A program made the position numbers and the translations under genes. From positions 1 through 62,876 of the forward strand of contig CAJQKB010000029.1 in NCBI GenBank assembly GCA_905478775.1: DNA of 62,876 nucleotides, written 5' to 3'. Source of the DNA: an uncultured Opitutales bacterium (GTDB lineage Bacteria; Verrucomicrobiota; Verrucomicrobiia; Opitutales; Seribacteraceae). Below the pieces are notes generated by a model. That model saw only the letters and a program-made list of their open reading frames with translations, made no database searches and had not been told where the DNA came from. This document shows, piece after piece, positions 51,869 through 60,560 of the stretch. Within the stretch, counting starts at the first letter, position 1; each line of letters begins with the position of its first letter.

Positions 51869-52535
51869 ATCCATCAATTTCCCGAAACCACTCAGTGGAT
51901 TCAAGGTAGATCATATTGGCGATCCGTCAGTTACAGCGGCTCAATCGAAAGAAAATTCGTTAAATGAGTATAATCGTGGAAAAGCAGAGGCCACCGCTTT
52001 CTATCAGGCTGAAATTTCAAAATTACGAACTAACTACGCGGATTCTCAGTCTAAGTTATTAGCGAGTATTGATACTAAAACAAACGAGGTTATTGCAAAA
52101 CTTGACCACCGACTTCCAGATTTGGTCATCGGGCTTGCGGAACGTGTTCTTGGTCAAATCTCCTTGGATCGTAATGCGATAGAAGAAATCGTCCGGAGCA
52201 TGGTTTCAGAATTTTCAGGTGAAGACGAGAAACTCGAAGTGTTTCTTTGTCCGCAGGATTTATCCTTATTGAAATCGATGGCTGATTCTGAAAAGCCAGC
52301 AGTTGAAGAGGAAAAAGCTGAAGATGAAGAAGGCTTTGCATCTGCTATTGCTGGTATTTTTGATGGATTAGATGGGGATGATGCTCTTCTCGAAGGTTAC
52401 CCCAATGTTAAATTTTTTGAAGACCCTTCTTTACAGTCTGGAGATTGTCAGATCAAGAGTCGGTTTGGTCTTCTGGATGGCCGGGTTTCGACAAAACTAA
52501 GAAAAGTGGAAGAGGAGCTTAAGCGAAATGATTGA
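51855..52535 (+). CDS. fliH: Flagellar assembly protein FliH
   Basis: Regulator of the FliI ATPase in the export apparatus. It has 226 residues from a TTG at 51855, chosen because GGAGG lies 8 bp upstream within fliG; the frame extends further up, but those codons are fliG shadow. It has a helical N-terminal region (QSKENSLNEYNRGKAEATAF) and the FliH/HrpE-like C-terminal region LVIGLAERVLGQISLDRN. An acidic insertion (VEEEKAEDEEGF) near residue 155 is unusual. It overlaps fliG by 14 bp and fliI by 8 bp. Confidence 0.88.
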   Translation: MSYNRSINFPKPLSGFKVDHIGDPSVTAAQSKENSLNEYNRGKAEATAFYQAEISKLRTNYADSQSKLLASIDTKTNEVIAKLDHRLPDLVIGLAERVLGQISLDRNAIEEIVRSMVSEFSGEDEKLEVFLCPQDLSLLKSMADSEKPAVEEEKAEDEEGFASAIAGIFDGLDGDDALLEGYPNVKFFEDPSLQSGDCQIKSRFGLLDGRVSTKLRKVEEELKRND

Positions 52536-53853
52536 GTCACTTGATGAGAGGTTCGCCTTTATGGAGGACGGAATTAAGGGGGTTAGAACTTACGATAAAG
52601 TGGGAACTGTACGTCGTGTAACGGGTCTCATTATTGAATCTGAAGGTCCTGAGGTAAGTATCGGTCAAGTCTGCTCAATTGTTTCGGATAGACATAAGGA
52701 TAAAATTGAAGCACAGGTGGTCGGGTTTAGAGATAATTTTGTCCTTCTAATGGCTTTGGATAGTGTCCATTTAATTCATCCGGGATGTAAGGTGACGTCC
52801 CAACGTAATAATAATTTTGTCCCTTGTGGACCCGCGTTACTCGGTAGGATTATTGATGGGATGGGAAGACCGATAGACGGAAAAGGCCCACTTCTTACAC
52901 CTCGGCGAGAGGGCTTTTATGCTGAACCTCCCAACCCGTTGAGTCGTTCAATGATCTCAGAACCCTTTACTACGGGAATCAAATCAATTGATACTTTTAT
53001 TCCACTTGGTGTTGGTCAAAGAGTCGGGATTTTTTCTGGTAGTGGCGTAGGGAAATCAATTCTGCTTGGAATGATTGCACGAGGTTCTGATTCTGATATA
53101 AATGTAATCTCTTTGGTCGGGGAACGTGGTCGTGAGTTAAGGGAATTCGTGGAAAAAGATCTCGGTCCAGAAGGAATGAAAAAAACTGTAATTGTAGTTT
53201 CTACCTCCGATCAACCTGCCCCGATGAGAATACGGGCTTCTATCTTAGCGACTGCAATTGCCGAGGGATTTCGAAACGAAGGTTCAAAGGTTCTTCTCTT
53301 AATGGATTCCTTAACTCGTTTTGCAATGGCACAGCGCGAAATTGGCCTTGCCGCAGGAGAACCCCCAGCTTCCCGTGGATATGTTCCTTCCGTTTTTTCT
53401 TTATTGCCAAAATTACTGGAAAGAACCGGTACGAGTGATTCGGGAGCAATTACTGCTATTTACACTGTTCTAGTCGAGGGAGATGATATGAATGAACCCG
53501 TTGCAGATGCAGTCAGGGGTTTTCTCGATGGACATATTGTTCTCAGTCGTAGACTTGCCAATGCTAATCATTTTCCTGCTGTGGATGTGTTGCAAAGTGT
53601 AAGTCGTTTAGATCGTGCGGTATGCAATGAGTCGGAGATTCAGATTATTTCTGAGGCTCGAGATTTACTTTCTGTTTACAAGCAAAATGAAGACCTTATC
53701 AATGTCGGTGCCTATGTTAAAAAGAGTAACCCTAAAATAGATCGTGCGATTGAGAAATTCGACAGAATCGATTCATTTCTTAAACAAAGATATGACCAAG
53801 TTTCGACTCGGGAGTCCTCTTTTCAACAACTTTCAGAAATTTTTGGTTCATGA
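52528..53853 (+). CDS. fliI: Flagellum-specific ATPase FliI
   Basis: Hexameric ATPase that powers substrate entry into the export gate; 441 residues. Walker A is in IFSGSGVGKSILLGM, Walker B is in VLLLMDSLTRFAMAQREIG, and SLVGERGRELREF matches the F1-beta-like catalytic site. The N-terminal beta barrel and C-terminal helical region have the usual lengths. It overlaps fliH at the start and fliJ by 4 bp at the end. Confidence 0.97.
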   Translation: MIESLDERFAFMEDGIKGVRTYDKVGTVRRVTGLIIESEGPEVSIGQVCSIVSDRHKDKIEAQVVGFRDNFVLLMALDSVHLIHPGCKVTSQRNNNFVPCGPALLGRIIDGMGRPIDGKGPLLTPRREGFYAEPPNPLSRSMISEPFTTGIKSIDTFIPLGVGQRVGIFSGSGVGKSILLGMIARGSDSDINVISLVGERGRELREFVEKDLGPEGMKKTVIVVSTSDQPAPMRIRASILATAIAEGFRNEGSKVLLLMDSLTRFAMAQREIGLAAGEPPASRGYVPSVFSLLPKLLERTGTSDSGAITAIYTVLVEGDDMNEPVADAVRGFLDGHIVLSRRLANANHFPAVDVLQSVSRLDRAVCNESEIQIISEARDLLSVYKQNEDLINVGAYVKKSNPKIDRAIEKFDRIDSFLKQRYDQVSTRESSFQQLSEIFGS

Positions 53854-54302
53854 AAGCATTTACTTTTCGTCTGGAGACTCTTTTGCACCTTCGTGAAATG
53901 TCTAAAGAGAAGGCAATGAAAAATTATGCGCTAGCGATTTCAAAACGTGAGAATGCTGAGATTGATTTAAAAAATGCCGTAAAGAGTCTAGAAATCCTTA
54001 ATAAGGATATTATTGTTAAAAGAACTTCTGGATTTTCTGGTCATGAACAAGAGAATTTCAACCAATCTATTAATCGAACGAAAGGGGAGATTATTGATTT
54101 CAATTCGAAGCTTGCTGAATCAAAAAATATAGAATCTGCTAACCGTAAAATTTACTTGGAGGCAGACTCCAATTGCAAGAGTTTACTGAAGCTTAAACAG
54201 AAGAAAAGAAGCGAACATTTGAAAACAGAAGAAAAAAAAGAAGAAACAGAACTTGAGGACATCATTGGTGCTCGGTTTGTTTTCAACAAAACTAGTTATT
54301 AA
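53850..54302 (+). CDS. fliJ: Flagellar export chaperone FliJ
   Basis: A coiled-coil stalk protein of 150 residues in the FliI ring. Family features are limited to the N-terminal FRLETLLHLREMSKEKAMKNYA and long heptad-like helices rich in Lys and Glu, ending in a strongly charged stretch (KQKKRSEHLKTEEKKEET). The position directly after fliI with a 4-bp overlap makes the identification firm. Confidence 0.88.
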   Translation: MKAFTFRLETLLHLREMSKEKAMKNYALAISKRENAEIDLKNAVKSLEILNKDIIVKRTSGFSGHEQENFNQSINRTKGEIIDFNSKLAESKNIESANRKIYLEADSNCKSLLKLKQKKRSEHLKTEEKKEETELEDIIGARFVFNKTSY

Positions 54303-54304
54303 TT

Positions 54305-54976
54305 ATGAAAATATCACCCATTATTATTGTTATATTAGCTGTATTGCTATCAGTCGGGGCCGCTGGTTTTATGGTAGTACTTAGCTACGATGATTTGTTT
54401 AAGCCCAAACCTGAGATAAAGGCAGAATTTACTAGTGTTGAATTTGATGCTGATGATACTAGCTATTCTCCTGCAGAAACTCATTCGATGAACCAATTAT
54501 CCAAAGAGTTGGCTGCATTGAAGGAAAAATTACTAGAAAGAGAAACTGAGCTCGACTCGCGCGAATCTGCGATCGCAATGGACTTAGAAGCACTGGAAAA
54601 ACAGAAAAAAGAGATGAATCAAATCCAGGATGATCTATCTGCTCGTTTAGCTGATTTTGAAGCAAGGCAAGGGCAGGATTTAAGTGAGGAAAAATTAAAA
54701 GAATATAAAGACACATCTAAAAGATGGGTTGAAATGGGTCCGGAAGTTGCGACTGTAGAGATCCAAAATTGGAGGCAAAAACGGAGGTTTGAAGAAGCCC
54801 TGACCATATTTGAACTTCTCAAAGCGGAAGACAAAGCTCCGATTATTTCTTTTATGTACAACAGCGATGAAGATTCTTTGATCGAATTGGCTGATGCACT
54901 ATCAATGAGAGATCGTGGTTTGCTTCCTAGCTTAGACTTAGGAGATCTTGCCCCAACTGGCATACCTGCAAACTAG
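54305..54976 (+). CDS. MotE-like flagellar protein (MgtE N-like domain)
   Basis: The protein has 223 residues: one N-terminal membrane helix (residues 5-27), a periplasmic coiled coil (about 60-125, LEALEKQKKEMNQIQDD), and a C-terminal domain with EEALTIFELLKAEDKAPIISFM, resembling MgtE intracellular N-domains. This is the architecture of MotE, which is a chaperone for the stator partner MotC in Rhizobium and recurs between fliJ and fliK in several phyla. Its function here is inferred from that context. Confidence 0.8.
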   Translation: MKISPIIIVILAVLLSVGAAGFMVVLSYDDLFKPKPEIKAEFTSVEFDADDTSYSPAETHSMNQLSKELAALKEKLLERETELDSRESAIAMDLEALEKQKKEMNQIQDDLSARLADFEARQGQDLSEEKLKEYKDTSKRWVEMGPEVATVEIQNWRQKRRFEEALTIFELLKAEDKAPIISFMYNSDEDSLIELADALSMRDRGLLPSLDLGDLAPTGIPAN

Positions 54977-54985
54977 GTTTTATTG

Positions 54986-55933
54986 ATGTCAGATTCTCCG
55001 CAGATTCAAAGTCTTGGTAATGGTCATTCCACTCCCAAGCATCAGACAATTGGCAGGAACGGATCATTTTGGATGCCTAAAGATTCTCCTGATATTAAAC
55101 AGACTAGCACTTTGAATTCCAAATCTAGTAAGAATGATTCTTCTGTTCCTCCCAAGACAACCAATTCACATTCTTCGAAGCAAAGCTCCAATCTTCATTC
55201 TTCCAACCGCTCCAATGTTAGCTTTGAAAGAACAATTTTGTCTGAGTCTAGCAAGATTTCACCTCGAGTATCTTCACCCAATAATTTTGCCACCAAACAA
55301 AACACAAACCCGACAAAGCAAGACTTAGTTAAACCTAACCTTTTTCAACCATCGATAACTGCTAAGAGTGTCAAAGCATCTGCTCTTAATACACGTCCTA
55401 CTGTTATTTTAGTTCCCAAGGAACCTATTAAAAACCCAATATTCAATGAACCAACCCATAGGTCAACGAATCGGGATAATCAAAACCAAGATAGTAGAAA
55501 AAAGAACAAGGATCATGGCGCAAAAAATGCTCAATCCTTAAAGTCAATGAATCTCAATGATAAAGAATCCTCTGTTTTGGAGGTTGGTGCATCGAACTCT
55601 TCGACTTCTGATTCTTCAATTGTTCTTAAGCTAGTAAATCTTATTAGTAAGGCTGTTTCGCCTCGAGTATCATATACCAACAAATTTTCAAAGAAAGTAG
55701 TTCGTTTTGCAATTGATTTACCCAGTGGAGAGAAATTGGGCGTGCGAATAGAAAAATCTGAAAAAGGAGTTTCTTTATGTTTTATTGCTCCTGATGAGAA
55801 AACTAGAAGTATGCTCGATCTTTGCCAAAAGGGGATTAAGCAGAAAATAGACTCAGACCAAGAAATTGAGGTTAATGTTCATGTATTTTCCGATTATCAA
55901 GAGATGGATAACTATTTTCTCAAAGCAGCTTAA
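54986..55933 (+). CDS. fliK: Flagellar hook-length control protein FliK (divergent)
   Basis: The protein has 315 residues from the ATG at 54986. The first 220 residues are Ser, Asn, Lys and Pro rich without order, as in the secreted ruler part of FliK. The last 90 residues (KKVVRFAIDLPSGEKLGVRIE, then EIEVNVHVFSDYQEMDNY) match the Flg_hook C-terminal domain, which signals the FlhB switch. Its place between the MotE-like gene and flgD supports this. Amino acid composition alone would not have identified it. Confidence 0.82.
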   Translation: MSDSPQIQSLGNGHSTPKHQTIGRNGSFWMPKDSPDIKQTSTLNSKSSKNDSSVPPKTTNSHSSKQSSNLHSSNRSNVSFERTILSESSKISPRVSSPNNFATKQNTNPTKQDLVKPNLFQPSITAKSVKASALNTRPTVILVPKEPIKNPIFNEPTHRSTNRDNQNQDSRKKNKDHGAKNAQSLKSMNLNDKESSVLEVGASNSSTSDSSIVLKLVNLISKAVSPRVSYTNKFSKKVVRFAIDLPSGEKLGVRIEKSEKGVSLCFIAPDEKTRSMLDLCQKGIKQKIDSDQEIEVNVHVFSDYQEMDNYFLKAA

Positions 55934-55957
55934 GTTTAATTTTTACAAAATAACATT

Positions 55958-56383
55958 ATGATAGACGCAATTGCAGCAACCCAAGCGAATCAAAACCCCC
56001 GAGCATCAACAGCATCTGATGCGTCCAACTCTTCTAATTCTGCCATGCAGATGGAAGACTTTCTTCAGTTGCTAACAAGCCAAATTAGTAACCAGGATCC
56101 ACTTGAGCCAATGAAGGATACCGAGTTCATTTCTCAAATGGCAAACATTGCTTCATTGGAACAAATGCAGCAGTTTACTAAAGGTTTTGAAACATTTGCT
56201 GATTCTCAGAAAGATATGGTTGCACAAGCTTATCTTGGCAAAATGGTCAATATTTCTGAGGAAGGACAAGATGTTACCGGTTTGGTTGATTCTGTTGAAA
56301 AAAATGAGGATGGTAAAATCTTTGTTACTGTCGGAGATAGAAATTACCTCCCTGCGAACATCACACGCGTGAGCAATCCATAA
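55958..56383 (+). CDS. flgD: Flagellar hook capping protein FlgD
   Basis: Scaffold for hook polymerisation. It has 141 residues, shorter than the 220-230 of enterobacterial FlgD. The conserved N-terminal part is present: FLQLLTSQISNQDPLEPMKDTEFISQMANIASLEQMQ. The rest holds a small FlgD-type domain (YLGKMVNISEEGQ) but lacks the fibronectin-like and Tudor-like C-terminal domains, a minimal form known in several phyla. Confidence 0.93.
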   Translation: MIDAIAATQANQNPRASTASDASNSSNSAMQMEDFLQLLTSQISNQDPLEPMKDTEFISQMANIASLEQMQQFTKGFETFADSQKDMVAQAYLGKMVNISEEGQDVTGLVDSVEKNEDGKIFVTVGDRNYLPANITRVSNP

Positions 56384-56389
56384 TCGTAA

Positions 56390-57241
56390 ATGATTGCTTC
56401 ATTACATAACGGTGTAACCGCTCTTAAAAGTCTTACTCAGGGATTGCAGGTTCTTGGTAATAACATTTCTAATGTTAATTCGCTCGGGTACAAGTCTTCT
56501 AGGGCAAACTACTCGGATAATTTTTATTTACACATGAACGATGCTGAATCTGGTGCGGGGGGGATACCAAGCAACAACATTCAGCAACATGGTACTGGCG
56601 TTCATGTTGGTTCAATATCTTCCGATTTTACTCAAGGAACTGTAGAGATTACTGGTTTGGACTTGGATTTAGCGATCCAAGGCGAAGCACTTCCGAACGG
56701 GGGCGGCTTTTTTGAAATTGCAGATCCAGTGACTGGCGAATTGTTTTATACTCGAGCGGGTGCATTTGAATCAACTGTGGAAGGATTTGTTGTTACCCGA
56801 GATCAATACCGATATCAATTACAAGGATTAGATGGTCCTTTAGTTGTAGGAACACAAGAGGGGGAAACTCTTCTAGCCCGTAGGGTTGAGGAAGATGGTA
56901 AAATCAATTTAGTAGTAAATAAAGACGGAGCAGATGAAATCAGAGGTTCAGGTCAAATAAAACTTAATAATTTTCTCTCTCCTCAATATCTAAGAAGGGT
57001 AGGGAACGGATTTTATTCAAATGGACAAGCCGGTCAAAACATTGCTGGTATTAGTGATAACGCAATCCCAGCAACAGGCTCAAACGGTAAGCTCAAACAG
57101 TACGCTTTAGAATTGTCTAATGTTGATCTGACTAACGAGTTTGCTGCCATGATTTCTCACCAGCGTTCTTTTCAGGCTGGGTCTCGTGTTGTTACTACCT
57201 CTGATATGATTCTCTCTGAAGCCGTTAACCTTAAACGATAG
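56390..57241 (+). CDS. flgE: Flagellar hook protein FlgE (short form)
   Basis: The protein has 283 residues. It starts with the hook/rod signature LHNGVTALKSLTQGLQVLGNNISNVNSLGYK and ends with ELSNVDLTNEFAAMISHQRSFQAGSRV, the helical core. The middle hook domain is small compared with the usual 400-700-residue FlgE. FlgF or FlgG would have similar lengths, but the position directly after flgD favours FlgE. No second hook or rod gene occurs before the window end. Confidence 0.85.
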   Translation: MIASLHNGVTALKSLTQGLQVLGNNISNVNSLGYKSSRANYSDNFYLHMNDAESGAGGIPSNNIQQHGTGVHVGSISSDFTQGTVEITGLDLDLAIQGEALPNGGGFFEIADPVTGELFYTRAGAFESTVEGFVVTRDQYRYQLQGLDGPLVVGTQEGETLLARRVEEDGKINLVVNKDGADEIRGSGQIKLNNFLSPQYLRRVGNGFYSNGQAGQNIAGISDNAIPATGSNGKLKQYALELSNVDLTNEFAAMISHQRSFQAGSRVVTTSDMILSEAVNLKR

Positions 57242-57266
57242 ATCTTAACCTTTATTCCCTAACGAT

Positions 57267-57806
57267 ATGTGTGCCGCTCAACTTGACGAACTTCCTGAAA
57301 CCACTGAGGTTCCTGCCCCTAAGGCAGGTGGTGGTAACTTAATTCCTGCTCTTATAGCAATCATTCTTGCCCCTGCTCTAACAGTCGGTGCAATGTTTTT
57401 ATTGATTAAGATGAATAAACCGGAGGAGACTATAAAACCTCAAATAACTGAAGGTGGTCAACCCTTAGATATGGAACCATCGGGTGAGGAGAAGATTTAC
57501 GAACTCAATTCTTTAATTACTAATCTTGGTGGGCCGATTAAATCCCGTTATATTAATTTGGATTTGAAATTAGAGGGTCAGGCAGGTGACTTTGAGAAAG
57601 TACTTGATATGAACCAACACAGGATTCGTGATAAAGCACTCGCTATTATGGGTGGCTACACATACGAAGATGCCCAGCTTGACGGTTTTCAGGAAAGAGT
57701 TCGGGTTGATTTAAAAAAGGGCTTTTCTTCCATTCTACGCAAGTACCGAGATGGAGAAAGTGATTTGATCCGACAAATTTACTTCACCAACTTCGTAGTC
57801 CAATAA
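57267..57806 (+). CDS. fliL: Flagellar basal-body protein FliL
   Basis: Single-pass inner-membrane protein that surrounds and stabilises the stator. It has 179 residues with a membrane helix at about 25-47 (IPALIAIILAPALTVGAMFLLI), a Pro/Glu linker and the C-terminal stomatin-like FliL domain (YINLDLKLEG, IRDKALAIMGGYTYEDA). It precedes fliM by 11 bp. Confidence 0.9.
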   Translation: MCAAQLDELPETTEVPAPKAGGGNLIPALIAIILAPALTVGAMFLLIKMNKPEETIKPQITEGGQPLDMEPSGEEKIYELNSLITNLGGPIKSRYINLDLKLEGQAGDFEKVLDMNQHRIRDKALAIMGGYTYEDAQLDGFQERVRVDLKKGFSSILRKYRDGESDLIRQIYFTNFVVQ

Positions 57807-57817
57807 TCTAATTTTAA

Positions 57818-58831
57818 ATGTCTTCCGATCCCAATTTTAAAGACGAAAGCTTCGATTTAAGCGAACTGCAAGGTTCTGCTGATGGACAGCCTGTATTCAA
57901 CTGTGACGGTGAAAGAATCACCGATCTTTCTGCTGTAAAAATTAAGAAGTATGACTTTACCAATCCCATTGTACTATCGGATGCGGATTTGAGTAAGTTG
58001 AAAACCAAGTCAGAGCAGTTTGTTTATTATTTAGCGGGTCACCTCTCGATGTTTTTGAGGACAGAGTTTAATCTTGAATTAGAGGACTTAACGGCTGATT
58101 TATATGCTAACTTTACTCAGTCCATAAAAAATCCTTCCTGCATAACTATGTTTAAGCTGCAGGAGTTAAATGGAGTTTGTTTATTAGATGTTAATTCACA
58201 TTTATCCGCAACAGTAGTAGACCGTATTCTTGGCGGTCGGGGTTCTACAAATCCAGAAGAGCGTGGATTGACTGATATAGAAAAAGCTCTTGTGGAAGAT
58301 TTTAATCAAATCATTTTAGAAGAATGGTGTAAGCAATGGCAAAATACAATGTCACTTACTCCGAGTATTATTGGAACGGAAAGTTCCGGGAAATTCCTGC
58401 AAACATCACCATCAGATGCGATGATGTTAATTATGAGTATGGAGGCATCATTTGGCGATGTATCGGGCCCGATGAGAATTGCGGTTCCATATTACACCTT
58501 AGAACCAGTTGTGAGTCGTTTGTTAAATGCGGTTTCTTCTACTGAGAAACAGGCAGTTAAACCTCCCCGATGGCATGAGATTTATGATGAAATTCCCGTT
58601 TCAGTTTCAGCAGAATGGGATGCTTTTGAGTTGAGCTTAAGAGATCTGTCCAATTTAGAGGTAGATGATGTTATCGAGATGTCACCTGCCTTAATTGAAA
58701 TGACAAATTTGAGAATAGAAGGAAGGACCTGCTTTATCGGTGAGATTGGTATAGAATCTGATCAAGTTGCTTTTCAGGTGAGTGAGAGTATTGTCGAAGC
58801 AGTAAAATTAATCGGAAAAAAACATGGATAG
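57818..58831 (+). CDS. fliM: Flagellar motor switch protein FliM
   Basis: C-ring protein that binds CheY-phosphate. It has 337 residues. The middle CheC-like domain is recognisable by LLDVNSHLSATVVDRILGGRG, LTDIEKALVEDF and IAVPYYTLEPVVSRL. The C-terminal SpoA/FliN-like domain covers about 255-335 (VSVSAEWDAFELSLRDLSNLEVDDVIEM). The extreme N-terminal CheY-binding EIDALL motif is not obvious; DFDLSELQ-like text stands in its place. It overlaps fliN by 8 bp. Confidence 0.94.
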   Translation: MSSDPNFKDESFDLSELQGSADGQPVFNCDGERITDLSAVKIKKYDFTNPIVLSDADLSKLKTKSEQFVYYLAGHLSMFLRTEFNLELEDLTADLYANFTQSIKNPSCITMFKLQELNGVCLLDVNSHLSATVVDRILGGRGSTNPEERGLTDIEKALVEDFNQIILEEWCKQWQNTMSLTPSIIGTESSGKFLQTSPSDAMMLIMSMEASFGDVSGPMRIAVPYYTLEPVVSRLLNAVSSTEKQAVKPPRWHEIYDEIPVSVSAEWDAFELSLRDLSNLEVDDVIEMSPALIEMTNLRIEGRTCFIGEIGIESDQVAFQVSESIVEAVKLIGKKHG

Positions 58832-59072
58832 TAAAAAAATGGATATTGTGATGGATGTGAAGGTAAGTGTCACAGTCCAATTAGGAACGGCAGAACTTCC
58901 AATGAAAGAAGTGGTAGAACTTAGCCCAGGTGCTCAAATTCAATTGAAGCAAAATGCCAAAGACCCTGTTAGCTTATTGGTTAACGGAAAACTTATTGCC
59001 CATGGTGAAGTTGTTGTAATTGACGATCGGTTTGGACTTAAGATTACCGAGATAGTTGATTCGGCATCGTGA
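58824..59072 (+). CDS. fliN: Flagellar motor switch protein FliN
   Basis: This 82-residue protein is a single SpoA/FliN domain: VSVTVQLGTAELPMKEVVEL, then SLLVNGKLIAHGEVVVIDDRFGLKITEI. It lacks the N-terminal extension of E. coli FliN and of Bacillus FliY. The start overlaps the end of fliM. A 61-bp gap to fliO is the longest internal gap of the operon, and I see no promoter in it. Confidence 0.93.
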   Translation: MDSKKMDIVMDVKVSVTVQLGTAELPMKEVVELSPGAQIQLKQNAKDPVSLLVNGKLIAHGEVVVIDDRFGLKITEIVDSAS

Positions 59073-59133
59073 ATCTCCTTGCCATGCTTTCTTCTGCGAA
59101 CCGCAGTTGAATGCATATCTTTAAAATTTTGAA

Positions 59134-59487
59134 ATGATGTTTTATCATTTTGCCGTGTCTCCTTCATTTGTTAATACAGATGCAGAAATGCTTTATTTAT
59201 GGATCCGCGTAATTGGGTTTATTGGAGTTTTAGGTGCAAGTGCCTATTTCCTCTCTATTTACGCTAAGAAAAAAAGGACGAGAGTAAGCACGATTAAAGA
59301 AGGTGAAATTGTTATTGCTGATACCTGCTCTCTTGGTAATCGGCAGTTTTTAATGGTGGCTCAATATGGAGGTGAAAAACATCTTTTGGGAGTGAGTTCA
59401 AGTTCGATTAATCACTTGGCTAAATTAGACAACCGATCCCCAGCAAGTAACGATTTAACCTCAGATTTAGGAGAGGAGACTAGTTGA
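59134..59487 (+). CDS. fliO: Flagellar biosynthetic protein FliO
   Basis: Small membrane protein that helps FliP assemble. It has 117 residues with one membrane helix (about 23-43, YLWIRVIGFIGVLGASAYFL) and a cytoplasmic domain with GNRQFLMVAQYGGEKHLLGVSS, matching the FliO pattern. It overlaps fliP by 4 bp. The family is poorly conserved; position and this pattern together support the call. Confidence 0.87.
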   Translation: MMFYHFAVSPSFVNTDAEMLYLWIRVIGFIGVLGASAYFLSIYAKKKRTRVSTIKEGEIVIADTCSLGNRQFLMVAQYGGEKHLLGVSSSSINHLAKLDNRSPASNDLTSDLGEETS

Positions 59488-60275
59488 AAAAAGTATTGAT
59501 AATATTGAAGAGAGTAAGACTTCTTGCGTTGATCTTGTTGGGGTTTGTTTTCTTCAGCTTTTCGCATACTTGCTTGGACGCACAAACTACTGGTACTGGA
59601 GCTCCAGGTCTTCGAATTGATGTAACTGGTTCAAATGACGAGGGGGATTTTGGAGTTGCGATACAACTTGTTGTTGCAATGACAATTTTGTCCCTCGGTC
59701 CCTCTGTCATCATGATGATGACCTGCTTTACCAGGATGATTATCGTGTTAGGTTTTGTTAGAAATGCCATCGGCGTTAATTCTGCTCCCTCTAGCCAGAT
59801 AATTGTCGGATTAGCATTATTCCTTACTTTCTTTGTGATGGGGCCAGTTTGGAATAAAATTTATGACGACGCTGTAACACCCTACATGTCTGCTACTATG
59901 AAATCAAGTGATGCACTTATGGTAGCAACTGCACACATGAAGGATTTCATGATGAATCAAACTCGCCAGCAGGACGTGCAATTTTTTCTCGAAATTTCAA
60001 AGCAGGGTGCGATGACTCGGGATCAATTACCTTTGAGCATTGTAGTTCCTTCCTTTGTCCTTAGTGAATTACGTACTGCGTTTCAGATGGGTTTTCTAAT
60101 TTTCATACCATTTATTATCGTGGACTTTATTGTCGCATCCACCCTTATGTCTATGGGGATGATGATGATGCCGCCCGTAGTAATTTCAATGCCGTTTAAG
60201 TTGTTACTTTTTGTGCTGGTGGATGGATGGTATTTGGTCATTCAATCTCTCGTTAATAGTTTTAATATCGCGTAG
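59484..60275 (+). CDS. fliP: Flagellar type III export protein FliP
   Basis: Core of the export gate. It has 263 residues, starting at a TTG at 59484 preceded by GGAGAGGAG. A cleavable signal-like N-terminus is followed by four membrane segments; conserved text includes PSVIMMMTCFTRMIIVLGFVR, LSIVVPSFVLSELRTAFQMGF and MSMGMMMMPPVVISMPFKL. It forms the FliPQR complex with the following genes. Confidence 0.95.
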   Translation: MKKVLIILKRVRLLALILLGFVFFSFSHTCLDAQTTGTGAPGLRIDVTGSNDEGDFGVAIQLVVAMTILSLGPSVIMMMTCFTRMIIVLGFVRNAIGVNSAPSSQIIVGLALFLTFFVMGPVWNKIYDDAVTPYMSATMKSSDALMVATAHMKDFMMNQTRQQDVQFFLEISKQGAMTRDQLPLSIVVPSFVLSELRTAFQMGFLIFIPFIIVDFIVASTLMSMGMMMMPPVVISMPFKLLLFVLVDGWYLVIQSLVNSFNIA

Positions 60276-60290
60276 AGGGAAGACTAGTAT

Positions 60291-60560
60291 ATGACAATGG
60301 AACTAGCAGTGGACATAATGAGAAACCTGTTGCAAACTGGACTCATCTTGGCAATTCCGATCCTTGGCACTGCTACAGTTGTTGGTCTTTTAGTTAGTTT
60401 CATTCAGGGTATTACCAGTCTACAGGAACAGACGCTAACCTTTGTGCCTAAGTTAGTCTGTGTTTCTCTCGCAATTGTTCTTTCTGCTAATTTTATTTTA
60501 AAAACTTTAACAGAATTCTGTATTTCCATGATTAATATGCTTCCAACTATGGCACAGTGA
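60291..60560 (+). CDS. fliQ: Flagellar biosynthetic protein FliQ
   Basis: Export-gate subunit of 89 residues with two membrane helices. The conserved GLILAIPILGTATVVGLLVSFIQGITSLQEQTL region is typical. The stop overlaps the GTG start of fliR by four bases (GTGA), so FliQ and FliR synthesis is coupled. Confidence 0.95.
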   Translation: MTMELAVDIMRNLLQTGLILAIPILGTATVVGLLVSFIQGITSLQEQTLTFVPKLVCVSLAIVLSANFILKTLTEFCISMINMLPTMAQ

